A stretch of 64,000 bases of DNA from Sphingomonas aerophila (GCF_014199305.1 NZ_JACIJK010000007.1:186001-250000); one strand, 5' to 3'. Shown: positions 33,431-42,039, counted from the stretch's first letter. The notes: generated from the letters alone by a model not told the origin. Numbers and translations: made by a program.

Positions 33431-34789
33431 ATGCGCCAGCGGATCGGTTCGGGGATGGCGATTGCCGCAATGCTGGCGATGACGGTCGGCGAGGTGCCCG
33501 CCATGGCCGCGCCGGCGCGGGGGCGGGTGAGTGCGGAGCGGGTCCATGCCGACCTGGCTTTCCTTGCCGGACCGCAATTGCGCGGGCGCGGCAGTGCCAC
33601 CACTGACGAGGCGACTGCGGCGGCCTATGTCGCGGCGCAGTTCGAAGCCGTTGGCCTGGTCCACGCGCCCGGCATGGGCAGCTATCTCCAGACCGCGCCC
33701 GTGCTTCGCCAGACCTGGGGCGGGACGCCCGAACTGCTGGTGGGTGGGGCGAAGGCGCCCGGGGTCACTCTGCTGTCGGGGGCCGGCGGGGTGTGGGGCG
33801 GCAAGGTCATGGTGCTGGGCGCGACCAAGCAAGCCGGCAAGGCGGACGTGCTGGTCGTGTCCGACCCCGCCACGCCTCAGGCAACGATCGGAAAGGCCGC
33901 AACCGCCGCGGGTGCGAGCCTGATCGTGCTGCCCGAAAGTGAGCGTACTCGCCGCCTCGTGCAATCATCGGGCGGTCGGCCGCGCATGCCCGCTGCCTTC
34001 GCCGATGACGCGCCCGTCGGCCGCACCGCCACCGTCAGCGCGGGGCCGGAAGCAATCGCCATGCTGAGGCGGGATGGCGTTCGCGCGGTGCTGTCGGTCC
34101 CGTTCGCGCTGGAGCGGACCCAAACCACCAATGCGGTGGGGTATCTGCCCGGCACCGACCCAAAGGCGGGGGTGATCCTGTTGTCCGCGCATCTCGACCA
34201 TCTGGGTGTCGCGCCCGATGGTACCGTGTGGCCGGGTGCGAATGACGATGCATCGGGCACCGTCGCGCTGCTGGAGATTGCGCGGGTGCTGGCGACGGGC
34301 AAGCGGCCGCGGCGCGGCGTGTTGTTCGTCGGCTATGGTTCCGAAGAGCGGGGCGGCTTTGGCGCGCGCTGGTTCGGCGAACATCCGCCGGTTCCGCTCG
34401 AGCGGATCATTGCGAACATCGAGTTCGAGATGATCGGCAACCGCGTCGAGAAGTTCGGCAACGACCGGCTGATGATGACGGGGTTTGAGCGATCGAACCT
34501 GGGTCCGTCGCTGCGAGCGCATGGCGCGCTGGTCGATGCGGATCCGTACCCGGAGGAGAACTATTTCCGCCGCTCGGACAATTACGCGCTCGCGCTGAAG
34601 GGCGTGGTTGCGCACACCGTGTCAGGCTGGGGCGCGCCGCCGACCTATCATACGCCGCAGGACACCCCCGAGCGGGTCGACGACGCCTTCATGGTGCGCG
34701 CAATCGAATCGCTGCTGTCGCCCATTCGCTGGCTGGCGAGCAATCGCTTTCAGCCGCGCTGGAATCCGGGCGGGCGACCGACTGAATAG
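33431..34789 (+). CDS. M28 family zinc aminopeptidase, secreted
   Basis: 452 residues with a signal peptide (AIAAMLAMTVGEVPAMAA). A PA-like insert lies at about 95-225, and the M28 catalytic region follows: H254 in LSAHLDHLG, the bridging aspartate in GANDDASGT (about D272), the general base and ligand in GSEERGG (E305/E306), and a final zinc histidine in PPTYHTPQDTPE. All five zinc or catalytic positions look present. It probably acts in the periplasm on peptides; the substrate is unknown. Its 129-base upstream region contains no gene. Confidence 0.92.
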   Translation: MRQRIGSGMAIAAMLAMTVGEVPAMAAPARGRVSAERVHADLAFLAGPQLRGRGSATTDEATAAAYVAAQFEAVGLVHAPGMGSYLQTAPVLRQTWGGTPELLVGGAKAPGVTLLSGAGGVWGGKVMVLGATKQAGKADVLVVSDPATPQATIGKAATAAGASLIVLPESERTRRLVQSSGGRPRMPAAFADDAPVGRTATVSAGPEAIAMLRRDGVRAVLSVPFALERTQTTNAVGYLPGTDPKAGVILLSAHLDHLGVAPDGTVWPGANDDASGTVALLEIARVLATGKRPRRGVLFVGYGSEERGGFGARWFGEHPPVPLERIIANIEFEMIGNRVEKFGNDRLMMTGFERSNLGPSLRAHGALVDADPYPEENYFRRSDNYALALKGVVAHTVSGWGAPPTYHTPQDTPERVDDAFMVRAIESLLSPIRWLASNRFQPRWNPGGRPTE

Positions 34790-34810
34790 CCGGGGTCATA
34801 GCTCTGCCGA

Positions 34811-34845
34811 CAAAGAAAAAGGCCGGCGGTTCAATGCCGCCGGCC
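34811..34845 (-). terminator. Rho-independent terminator of the small lipoprotein gene
   Basis: A perfect 9-bp stem (34821-34829 with 34837-34845) with a 7-base loop. Read leftward it is followed by a T-rich tail (the A-rich CAAAGAAAAA run at 34811-34820). It closes the leftward gene ending at 34871 and may act weakly on the convergent M28 gene. Confidence 0.85.
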
Positions 34846-34870
34846 CGAATGCTTCAACTATAAAGGCGGC

Positions 34871-35251
34871 TTACGCCTTGCAGGTCTGGGTACCCTTGCC
34901 CGGAGCGGTCAGGGTGATGCTGGTCGGGGTGCCGGTCAGCTTCCAGCCGCCCTCTGCGGTCAGCGGGTCGCCGGCGTTGGCCGCGGTCAGGCGGGTCGGG
35001 GACCCGGCCTTTTCCGTCCGTACCAGCGCCTGCTTGTCGCCCTGGAAGAAGGTGACATAGGCAAGGCTGTTGTCCTTGCAGCGCATCGTCTTGTCGGCCT
35101 TGATCGCTGGCGGCAGCTCAACGGGCGCAGCGTTGGCGAGGGTGGTCGCCATCGGATCGGGGTTGGAAGTGACAACTTCAGGCTGCGGCTTGGAGCAAGC
35201 AGACAGCGCCAGAAGCGCGACGGCGGTGGTGAGGAGGAGGGGGCTCTTCAT
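34871..35251 (-). CDS. Small putative lipoprotein, unknown function
   Basis: 126 residues. The lipobox LALLALSACS ends at a cysteine near residue 19, after which come a Pro/Ala-rich stretch and a compact domain with two cysteines (MRCKDNSLAYVTFFQGDKQALVRTE and the final GTQTCKA). The pattern recalls small MliC-like or DUF-type lipoproteins with an internal disulfide, but I do not assign a family. The ATG at 35251 was chosen because it opens the signal sequence. A GGAGG-rich stretch lies inside the coding start. It has its own terminator at 34811. Confidence 0.75.
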   Translation of the reverse strand: MKSPLLLTTAVALLALSACSKPQPEVVTSNPDPMATTLANAAPVELPPAIKADKTMRCKDNSLAYVTFFQGDKQALVRTEKAGSPTRLTAANAGDPLTAEGGWKLTGTPTSITLTAPGKGTQTCKA

Positions 35252-35292
35252 AACGTACGCGGGCTTCGCGCATGCAGCAAAATGCGTCAAGC

Positions 35293-35312
35293 GATTGTTA
35301 GTCGTAACAATC
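35293..35312. promoter_or_regulatory. Perfect inverted repeat upstream of the lipoprotein gene
   Basis: Arms GATTGTTA (35293-35300) and TAACAATC (35305-35312) with a 4-base loop. It overlaps the polymerase stop codon and lies, reading leftward, just before a TTGACG -35-like element (35285-35290), about 40 bases from the lipoprotein ATG. It could be an operator or a terminator for the polymerase gene; no T-run follows. Confidence 0.4.
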
Positions 35313-36609
35313 ACTCGTGGAACTCACTTGCCTCTGGGATACGGCCAAACGCGATCTTGGTCCCGATCCGATCGAGGCGTCCGCCGTTCAACGGTCCGAC
35401 GCTGACCGCGTTGCGCCCCCAGCGTTCGTTGATGCGGTCCATTGCGTGGCTCAGCGCAAACCCGCGCGTTTCGCGGGCCAGCGGGTCATCGGGCGGCAAC
35501 AGCGCGAACAGGGAGCCTTGTTCAGATTCCGCAGCTTCAATCTCCGCGAGGGTGACGCCCACCATACGCATCCGAAATCCGCCTGGCCTCACCCGGCCCG
35601 CCTCGCGCAATTGCGGGAAGAGGCGATCGAGATGGCCGAGCACGGTGAAGCTGTCCTGCGTCGCGGGCAGGCGCGCGGAGCATTGCCAGCGGTCCTTGCT
35701 GTCCTCGAACTTGGCGTGGAGTACGAGCAGGCGGGCGCGGTAGCCCTTGCGCCGCAGCCGGCTGGCGGCTTTCAGCGCCAGGCGTCGCGCGGTTAGCCGA
35801 ACGGGCTCCGGCCCCCGGCGACCGGGCGACAGAACATGGCTGTGCCCGACCGTGCGGCTTTGGGTCGCCTTGTCAGGCAGGTCGATGCCATGGAGCAGGA
35901 ACCATAGCCGGTCGCCATCGCGTCCACCCCAGGCGCCGCCAGCGGCACGCGGAGTGCGCGCGCACAATCCCGCGACATCGTTGATCCCGTCGCGCGACAG
36001 GCGGCGTTCGGTGGCGGGGCCGATCCCGACGATCTCCCGCAGGGCAACCCCGAACAGCGCCTGGGGTAGTTCGTGCCCTTCGAACACCACCAGCCCGTCG
36101 GGTTTCTTGAGGTCTGACGCGAGCTTGGCCAGCAGCCGGTTGGGTGCGATGCCGACCGAGGAGGTCAGGCAGTCGCCGACATTGGCGCGGATCCCCGCCT
36201 TGATCCGTGTCGCGAGCGCGATCGCGTCCTCGCGGGCGTTCTCGTTGTCGAGCAAGCGGCAGGCAACCTCATCAATCGAGCAGACCCGGGTCACCGGAAT
36301 GTGTCGCTCGATCTCCGCAACGATCGCATCATGGAATTGGACGTAGCGGTCGTGTCGTGCCGGGGTGACGACCAACTCGCGGCAACGCTGCTTGGCTTCC
36401 CAGACGGGCGTCCCGGTCTTGATGCCATAGCGCTTCGCCTCCACCGACGCGGCAATGGCGACGGTGGTGTCGCTGCCAACCGGCGCCACGATCACCGGCC
36501 GCCCCCGCAACGAAGGCTGGAGCTGCTGCTCCACGCTGGCAAAATAGCTGTTCAGATCCAGGAAGAGCCAACGTAGCGGGCGCGGCGGAAGGTCGAGGAC
36601 GCGACTCAT
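35311..36609 (-). CDS. Y-family DNA polymerase (DinB/Pol IV-like)
   Basis: 432 residues. Y-family polymerases copy damaged DNA. The catalytic carboxylates are in place: the first in FLDLNSYFASVEQQ near residue 17 and the pair in VCSIDEVACRL, so this is not the inactive ImuB type. A helix-hairpin-helix segment (REIVGIGPATERRLSRDGI) and the little-finger domain follow. The family also includes UmuC, and the identity as DinB rests on general pattern. A LexA box lies just before its ATG, so SOS control is likely. The upstream glycosylase gene is on the same strand, 27 bases away. Confidence 0.88.
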   Translation of the reverse strand: MSRVLDLPPRPLRWLFLDLNSYFASVEQQLQPSLRGRPVIVAPVGSDTTVAIAASVEAKRYGIKTGTPVWEAKQRCRELVVTPARHDRYVQFHDAIVAEIERHIPVTRVCSIDEVACRLLDNENAREDAIALATRIKAGIRANVGDCLTSSVGIAPNRLLAKLASDLKKPDGLVVFEGHELPQALFGVALREIVGIGPATERRLSRDGINDVAGLCARTPRAAGGAWGGRDGDRLWFLLHGIDLPDKATQSRTVGHSHVLSPGRRGPEPVRLTARRLALKAASRLRRKGYRARLLVLHAKFEDSKDRWQCSARLPATQDSFTVLGHLDRLFPQLREAGRVRPGGFRMRMVGVTLAEIEAAESEQGSLFALLPPDDPLARETRGFALSHAMDRINERWGRNAVSVGPLNGGRLDRIGTKIAFGRIPEASEFHE

Positions 36610-36617
36610 GATCGCGC

Positions 36618-36632
36618 GAACAATACAGGAAC
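36618..36632 (-). promoter_or_regulatory. Predicted LexA box (alphaproteobacterial type)
   Basis: On the minus strand the site reads GTTC, seven bases, GTTC (36632 down to 36618), a perfect match to the direct-repeat LexA box of alphaproteobacteria. It ends eight bases before the polymerase ATG at 36609, where LexA would block transcription or the -10 region. It lies between the glycosylase stop and the polymerase start. Confidence 0.8.
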
Positions 36633-36636
36633 AACT

Positions 36637-37149
36637 TCAGACGAGAAAGCGGTCGAGCGTGCGCCAGGCAGGAAGCTTTCGATCCAGCCCGATCGCATGA
36701 AGCGGGCTGGACGACGGAAGCGCAACCCGCTCCACCGCGGGCAGGACCCCGGCCATTGCACGCTCCCCGGTTCGCGCGGCGGTGCCCCCGTTGAACGCGA
36801 TGGCGGCAAGAAGAGGCAGGCTGCGGGCGAGCGCGGGCAGATCGTTGACGTGGGCGTCGCGGATGGCGGCATCCGCGCTCCCCGCCCGTTCCGCGCTGGC
36901 GATCACGTCCCACAGCCCGACGCCGCGATCGAGCAAGGCAACAAGCCTGTCCGGATAATCGAGGGCTGCCAGGTCTCGGCCGGTCGCAGCGCCGATCAAC
37001 TGCCAGAACTGGTTACGCGGGTGAGCATAATAACGGCTGGCCGCAAGTGACCGGTCACCCGGCAAGCTGCCCAGCACCAGCAAACGCGTCTTCGCATCGA
37101 CCACGGGTGGCAGGCAGGACTTGATGAACTGATCGGGTGGGACTGGCAT
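36637..37149 (-). CDS. DNA-deoxyinosine glycosylase
   Basis: 170 residues, uracil-DNA glycosylase superfamily. The family-specific motif LLVLGSLPGDRSLAASRYYAHPRNQFW (read in parts: GSLPGDRSL, YYAHPRNQFW) and GVGLWDVI with SSSPLHAIG mark the hypoxanthine/deoxyinosine glycosylase group. It removes hypoxanthine, formed from deaminated adenine, as the first step of base excision repair. The ATG at 37149 is preferred over the GTG at 37161. It is placed next to a Y-family polymerase in a small DNA-repair unit, though the LexA box between them suggests separate promoters. Confidence 0.9.
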   Translation of the reverse strand: MPVPPDQFIKSCLPPVVDAKTRLLVLGSLPGDRSLAASRYYAHPRNQFWQLIGAATGRDLAALDYPDRLVALLDRGVGLWDVIASAERAGSADAAIRDAHVNDLPALARSLPLLAAIAFNGGTAARTGERAMAGVLPAVERVALPSSSPLHAIGLDRKLPAWRTLDRFLV

Positions 37150-37236
37150 GATTGGGCGCACGCTTTGTACGTCTGCGGCCGGTAGAGGTTTCCTAATCTA
37201 TATCTATTACCGTCGCGAAAACCGGAAAAGGGGCGG

Positions 37237-38223
37237 ATGAGGATGCATAGCGTGGAAGCGGCGGCGGGGGCTGCCGTGCTGGGGACGATCGGACGCAAGC
37301 GGGTGCAGCTGGCGTTGGCGGACGGGGGCGGGGGGCTGCGTCCCGACACCATTCGCAGCTACAGCGCCGAGGAAACCATTGGTGTTTCCGGCGCCCTCAC
37401 CACGTTCCAGCGCGACCTGTCCATTCCGGCCTTGCCGGCGCGTTCGGCGATCGCGGTCGCGGGGTTGGCGCGGGGTGACGCGATCTCCATCACCCGAACA
37501 CGCTGGTTCCTGTCGCGCTCCGGGCTTCAGGCGATGCTGGGCGAAGCGCCGCTGATCCTGAACGACTTCGCCGCAGAGGCCTGGGCAATGTACGGCGCCG
37601 ATGTTCGGCCGCTGGAAAGCTTTGCCGGCGCCCCCGTCGCCGTTCGGCAGCCTGGCTGCTACCTGGTGGCTGGTATCACGTCCGGCCTGGGCGTCGCAGT
37701 GTTTAACCACAGTCCGGCAGGGCAGGTAAGCGTTATGCCGACCGAAGCGGGGCATGGTGGCTTTGTTGCCGGATCAGCTGCGCTCGCCAAGCTGGCGGCG
37801 GACCTGTTCCCGGGTCGTCATCCGGTGTTGGCCGAAGACATCGTGTCCGCACCCGGTTTGCAGGCCATCTATGAACTCCTGGTCCGGCAGGGCGGGGGCA
37901 TGGTGCGCGCCCGGACGCCCGAAGACATTACCCGATCGATGACGGTTGATCCGATGGCCCGGCGTGCGTGCGAGGTGTTGGCCGAGGCATTCTGGTCGCA
38001 GATCGGCAACCTGGTGGTTACCTTTGGCGCATGGGACGGCGTGGTAGTGACCGGCGGGCTGGCCGGCGCGATACGCCCCATCCTGCGCCGGCCGGACCTG
38101 CAGGCCGCCTTTGTTGGGGCGGGCAAATATGCCCGGGTGCTGGGCACGGTGCCGCGCTGCTATGGGGAATTGCAGCACGCGGCGCTGATCGGGGCAGCCG
38201 AAGCATTGCGGCACGGGGCCTAG
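37237..38223 (+). CDS. Glucokinase-like protein with altered ATP motifs
   Basis: 328 residues of the bacterial glucokinase (Glk) family. The sugar-site residues seem kept: LNDFAAEAWA (N109, D110), TEAGHGGF (E170, H173) and GVVVTGGLAG. However, the N-terminal phosphate-1 motif DxGGTN is replaced by LGTIGRKRV (about residues 15-23), and GPGTGLG by GITSGLG (146-152). The protein may be a weak kinase, use another phosphate donor, or act as a sugar sensor. An ATG six bases downstream is an alternative start. It is divergent from the glycosylase gene. The family is likely, the activity doubtful. Confidence 0.7.
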   Translation: MRMHSVEAAAGAAVLGTIGRKRVQLALADGGGGLRPDTIRSYSAEETIGVSGALTTFQRDLSIPALPARSAIAVAGLARGDAISITRTRWFLSRSGLQAMLGEAPLILNDFAAEAWAMYGADVRPLESFAGAPVAVRQPGCYLVAGITSGLGVAVFNHSPAGQVSVMPTEAGHGGFVAGSAALAKLAADLFPGRHPVLAEDIVSAPGLQAIYELLVRQGGGMVRARTPEDITRSMTVDPMARRACEVLAEAFWSQIGNLVVTFGAWDGVVVTGGLAGAIRPILRRPDLQAAFVGAGKYARVLGTVPRCYGELQHAALIGAAEALRHGA

Positions 38224-38312
38224 TCCACACCGTCCAGCGTCGTTGGGCGCGCTTGGGCGATTGCAAGCTTTGATCGCTTGCCCCTGACCGAGTCGACCGC
38301 CATTTACGGCTG

Positions 38313-39281
38313 ATGGCGACCGTTCCTGACACTTTATCACTTATCGGCAACACCCCGCTGGTCCGGCTGAAAGGGCCAAGCGAGGCGGCCGGGGCAGAGA
38401 TTTACGGCAAGTGCGAATTCACGAACCCGGGCGCGTCGGTGAAGGACCGCGCCGCGCTGGGGATCGTCGAGGATGCGGAGGCGCGCGGCGTGCTGCGGCC
38501 TGGCGGCACCATTGTCGAGGGCACCGCGGGCAACACGGGTATCGGCCTGGCGCTGGTGGCGAATGCCAAGGGTTATCGCACGGTGATCGTGATGCCCGAA
38601 ACGCAAAGCCGCGAGAAGATGGACACGCTGCGCGCGCTCGGCGCCGAGCTGGTCCTGGTGCCCGCCGCGCCCTATTCCAGCCCGTGCCACTTCGTGCACA
38701 CCAGCCGCCGCCTGGCCGAGGAGCGCGATAATGCGATCTGGGCGAACCAGTTTGACAATGTCGCGAACCGCCGCGCCCACATCACCGGCACCGCGGAAGA
38801 GATCTGGACCCAGATGGATGGGCGGATCGACGGCTTCACCTGTGCGGTCGGAACGGGCGGCACGTTGGCCGGCGTGGGGCTGGGCCTGAAGGCCAAGGAC
38901 GAGAATATCCGTATCGCGCTCAGCGATCCGCACGGGGCCGCGCTGTACGATTACTACGCTTGCGGCGAACTGCGCGCCGAGGGTTCGTCGGTCGCGGAGG
39001 GGATCGGGCAGGGGCGCATCACCGCCAACCTGGAAGGCGCGCCGATCGATACCCAATACCGGATCAGCGACGAGGAAGGCTGGCACTGGGTGCAGCGTCT
39101 GCTCGACGAGGAAGGGCTGTGCCTGGGGTTGTCGTCCGGCATCAACGTCGAGGGTGCAGTGCGGCTGGCGCGCGAGCTGGGGCCGGGCAGCCGGGTGGCG
39201 ACGATCCTGTGCGACACCGGTTTCCGCTACTTATCCACCCTGCATAATCCGGATTGGCGAGCCGAAAAAGGACTGAACTGA
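38313..39281 (+). CDS. cysK: Cysteine synthase A family (PLP enzyme)
   Basis: 322 residues, fold type II PLP enzyme. The PLP lysine is K44 in NPGASVKDRAA, and the phosphate loop appears as VGTGGTLAG. The acetylserine-binding loop reads EGTAGNTGIG, where typical CysK has P-T-S-G-N-T-G. The TAGNTG form is usual in a subgroup that includes both cysteine synthases and cysteine desulfhydrases, so the direction of the reaction is not certain. An ATG after TG at 38313 opens the SLIGNTPLVRL start. It is followed by a small membrane protein and then the dcw cluster. Confidence 0.85.
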   Translation: MATVPDTLSLIGNTPLVRLKGPSEAAGAEIYGKCEFTNPGASVKDRAALGIVEDAEARGVLRPGGTIVEGTAGNTGIGLALVANAKGYRTVIVMPETQSREKMDTLRALGAELVLVPAAPYSSPCHFVHTSRRLAEERDNAIWANQFDNVANRRAHITGTAEEIWTQMDGRIDGFTCAVGTGGTLAGVGLGLKAKDENIRIALSDPHGAALYDYYACGELRAEGSSVAEGIGQGRITANLEGAPIDTQYRISDEEGWHWVQRLLDEEGLCLGLSSGINVEGAVRLARELGPGSRVATILCDTGFRYLSTLHNPDWRAEKGLN

Positions 39282-39342
39282 TACCTGGAAAGTTGCGCGA
39301 ATCGACATCGGGCGAGCGACTCGCTATGCTCGGTGGCCTGCA

Positions 39343-39612
39343 ATGAAGACTGCGCGCGAAACATCCCAAAGCCTGCAACGAGCCAAGGTGGGCCTTGTCG
39401 GCCTTGCGGCCGTGCTGTTGCTGATCGGCCTTGCCAGCGTGATCATGCGCGCGGTGAACCGCGAGCGACCGGTCGCGGCGGTCGGGGCGTCCCAGCCCGA
39501 CGTGGTTGCCAACATGGCCATCGACAATGCGGTGGATGCGTCTAGCGAGCCGTTGGCCGACCTTGGCGTGTCGGCCAGCACAACCAATACCGTATCACCA
39601 GCTCCACGCTGA
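39343..39612 (+). CDS. Small membrane-anchored hypothetical protein
   Basis: 89 residues with one membrane segment (about residues 15-38, VGLVGLAAVLLLIGLASVIM) after a short basic N-terminus, and a Ser/Ala/Asn-rich tail probably on the periplasmic side. No family is recognised. It lies between cysK and mraZ; the 281 bases after it (39613-39893) hold the MraZ boxes and the dcw promoter. Coding status rests on composition and the clean ATG. Confidence 0.55.
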   Translation: MKTARETSQSLQRAKVGLVGLAAVLLLIGLASVIMRAVNRERPVAAVGASQPDVVANMAIDNAVDASSEPLADLGVSASTTNTVSPAPR

Positions 39613-39731
39613 TCGGCCGGGGAAATCCGGGAATGAGCCGAAATCGCCAGCTTTCGTGTGCAGCCACGAAGGCGCGATCTGTCGCGTCCGCGCCACAGTT
39701 GATGCCCGAGGTACCTGACTAACGCCTCCGA

Positions 39732-39776
39732 TCCCGTTCTTTCCCCGAAAATCCCGTTGTCTCCCCAGGTCACCCA
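39732..39776. promoter_or_regulatory. Five MraZ boxes upstream of mraZ
   Basis: Five 5-base units with exact 10-base spacing: TCCCG at 39732, TCCCC at 39742, TCCCG at 39752, TCCCC at 39762 and ACCCA at 39772. On the minus strand they read NGGGA/TGGGT with 5-base spacers, matching the TGGGN direct repeats bound by MraZ in E. coli. They end about 118 bases before the mraZ GTG and mark the dcw promoter region. Confidence 0.8.
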
Positions 39777-39893
39777 TGTTACCGATCATGGCAACATTGG
39801 GGGCAAGTCCACTGTTCGTGTTTGATCGAACCGAGGAGCGGTGAAGGCCGCTTCCCGGAGCAGCGGGACTTTGCGCCGCGTATGAGGGCGTAA

Positions 39894-40394
39894 GTGGCAT
39901 CCAGGGGGCGATATCAGGGACACGGGATCGGGCTTGTCGATGACAAGGGCCGGGTCGCGATTCCCAATACGCTTCGCACGACGCTGGCCGCCAACGCGCC
40001 GCGCCCCGATGGCAAGGATGGCGGCACCATCATCATTGGTCCGCATGAGGAGCAGGAGTGCCTGGTGGCGTACGACCCTGCCTATGTGGAAGTGAAGGCG
40101 GCTCTGCTTGACGCCCATGAAGCCGCGCACACGGCCGCCGACGGCAGCTACGACTACAACATCCAGCGCCGCGCCATGGCCGGTGAGGCCGTGCCGTTCG
40201 ACGGGTCGGGCCGCTTCATCATGCCGGCATTTCCGCGCTTTCACGCGAATATCGGCCAGCACGCCTTCTTCTTCGGCATGAACAACCGGATCGAGATCTG
40301 GGACCCGGCCACTGCCCTCGCCGACGAGAAGCTGGACAAGACCGTAAAGAAAATGATCCGCTTCTACATGGCGGAAAAGGGCGTGCAGCTGTGA
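39894..40394 (+). CDS. mraZ: Division/cell wall cluster repressor MraZ
   Basis: 166 residues. MraZ is a ring-forming AbrB-fold regulator that represses the dcw operon by binding repeats in its own promoter. Two swapped-hairpin motifs are seen: [15 protein letters not shown] near the start and [12 protein letters not shown] in the second half. It is a little longer than the E. coli protein, with a loop near residues 35-45. The start is GTG. Five boxes lie upstream at 39732-39776. The stop overlaps the rsmH GTG by four bases (GTGA). Confidence 0.95.
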   Translation: MASRGRYQGHGIGLVDDKGRVAIPNTLRTTLAANAPRPDGKDGGTIIIGPHEEQECLVAYDPAYVEVKAALLDAHEAAHTAADGSYDYNIQRRAMAGEAVPFDGSGRFIMPAFPRFHANIGQHAFFFGMNNRIEIWDPATALADEKLDKTVKKMIRFYMAEKGVQL

Positions 40395-41356
40395 CCGCCG
40401 GCCCCGCCCACATCCCAGTGCTGCTCGACGAGGTCGTCACTGCGCTCGCCCCCGCCCCGGGCGAGGTGATGGTCGACGCGACCTTTGGCGCGGGCGGTTA
40501 TTCGCGCGCGCTGCTGGACCGGGGCATCAGGATCTACGCCTTTGACCGCGATCCCGACGCGCAGCGGGACGGGGCGGGGATGGTGGCCGAATTTCCCGGC
40601 GCGCTGTCGATTATCCCTTCTGCTTTTTCCCGACTTGACAGCGAGTTGGAGCGGATTGGCGTTTCCCCCGTTGATGGCGTGGTGTTCGACATCGGCGTGT
40701 CCTCGATGCAGCTCGACCAGGCAGAGCGCGGCTTCTCCTTCCAGGGTGACGGCCCGCTCGACATGCGGATGAGCCAGGACGGGCCCTCGGCGGCCGACTT
40801 TGTCAATACGGCCGACGAGGAAGAGATCGCGGACGTGCTGTTCCAATATGGCGAGGAGCGGCAGTCGCGCCGCGTCGCCCGCGCTATCGTGGCCGCCCGG
40901 CCGCTGACCCGCACGGGGGAACTCGCCGCGGTAGTGCGCCGCGCGCTGGGGCATCGCCCGCACGACAAGAAGGACCCGGCGACTCGGGCGTTTCAAGCGA
41001 TCCGCATCCATATCAACCGCGAGCTCGGTGAGTTGGCCGATGGCCTGATGGCGGCGGAGCGCGCGCTGCGCCCCGGCGGGCGGCTGGCGGTGGTGACCTT
41101 TCACAGCCTGGAAGACCGCATGGTGAAGCGTTTCCTGCGCGACCGATCGGGCGCTGCCCCTTCAGGCTCGCGTCATCTGCCCGCCGCTACCGATGCGCGG
41201 GCGCCCAGTTTCGAAAAGGTCGGGCGCGCGGTTCGGGCGGGCGAGGCGGAACTCGCCCGCAATCCGCGGGCGCGCTCGGCGACATTACGGACGGCATGGC
41301 GGACGGCGGCGGCCGCCTGGGATCAACCGGTTGGGACGGAGGAGGTGGCATCATGA
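40391..41356 (+). CDS. rsmH: 16S rRNA (cytosine(1402)-N4)-methyltransferase
   Basis: 321 residues. RsmH (MraW) methylates C1402 of 16S rRNA using SAM. The start [15 protein letters not shown], the SAM site [15 protein letters not shown], the [23 protein letters not shown] motif (in parts) and [14 protein letters not shown] are family constant. A GTG start overlaps mraZ and the stop overlaps ftsL by ATGA, which gives the tight coupling typical of this cluster. Confidence 0.97.
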   Translation: MTAGPAHIPVLLDEVVTALAPAPGEVMVDATFGAGGYSRALLDRGIRIYAFDRDPDAQRDGAGMVAEFPGALSIIPSAFSRLDSELERIGVSPVDGVVFDIGVSSMQLDQAERGFSFQGDGPLDMRMSQDGPSAADFVNTADEEEIADVLFQYGEERQSRRVARAIVAARPLTRTGELAAVVRRALGHRPHDKKDPATRAFQAIRIHINRELGELADGLMAAERALRPGGRLAVVTFHSLEDRMVKRFLRDRSGAAPSGSRHLPAATDARAPSFEKVGRAVRAGEAELARNPRARSATLRTAWRTAAAAWDQPVGTEEVAS

Positions 41357-42039
41357 TTGCGGCGTATCGGTTAAAGGGGCTCGGCTGGTTCGCGAGTTGC
41401 GTCGCGATCGTGCTCGGCTTCTACCTTGTGTCGCTGCAGGTGGCTGCCGAGCGCAAGAAGCTGGATCGGATGAACGCCCAGATCCTGACGGCCCAGCGCG
41501 ACATCCGCGCGCTGGAAACCGAGTTCGACACGCGCGCCAACCTTGCCCAGCTGGAGCGCTGGAATGGCGACACGCTGGCACTCGCGGCGCCCATTGCGGG
41601 GCAGTATGTGTCGGATGAAGCGCAGCTCGCTTCCATGGATGTGACCAGCGGCAACGGCGCCATGATCCAGACCGCCTCGCTGGTGGTGCCGAGCGCGCCT
41701 GTGGGCCTGCCCGCCATCCCCACGCCCAATCCCGACCTGCCCGCCGTGCCGCATCCTGCCACCTCCGCCCCCGCTCCCGTCCAGATGGCGGCGTTGACGC
41801 CGGCGCCGCGCATGACGGCCGCCGCCGTGCTGCGCGCGCCTCGCCTGCGGGCGCTTGAGCCGGTTGCGCCGCGCTCCACCCCGGGGCTTGCCCGCAAGGT
41901 CAATGCAGAACGCGCCGTCGCGGCCGTCGCCAAGGTGCGTCCGGAAGCGGTTGCCATGCTGGATCGCAAGCTGTTGTCCGACACGACGCTGGGAGACATC
42001 CTGAGCGGCGCGCGTGCCGAGGCAGGTCGCCGGCGTTGA
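41353..42039 (+). CDS. ftsL: Cell division protein FtsL-like, with long C-terminal extension
   Basis: 228 residues. The first 80 or so fit FtsL: a short cytoplasmic start, one membrane segment (about 10-30, [18 protein letters not shown]) and a coiled coil ([21 protein letters not shown] in parts). FtsL links FtsQ and FtsB to FtsI and FtsW in the periplasm. The remaining 140 residues are rich in Pro and Ala, with a basic end, and are not part of standard FtsL, which is near 120 residues. Position between rsmH and ftsI supports the identity. It overlaps ftsI by four bases (TTGA). Confidence 0.8.
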   Translation: MIAAYRLKGLGWFASCVAIVLGFYLVSLQVAAERKKLDRMNAQILTAQRDIRALETEFDTRANLAQLERWNGDTLALAAPIAGQYVSDEAQLASMDVTSGNGAMIQTASLVVPSAPVGLPAIPTPNPDLPAVPHPATSAPAPVQMAALTPAPRMTAAAVLRAPRLRALEPVAPRSTPGLARKVNAERAVAAVAKVRPEAVAMLDRKLLSDTTLGDILSGARAEAGRRR

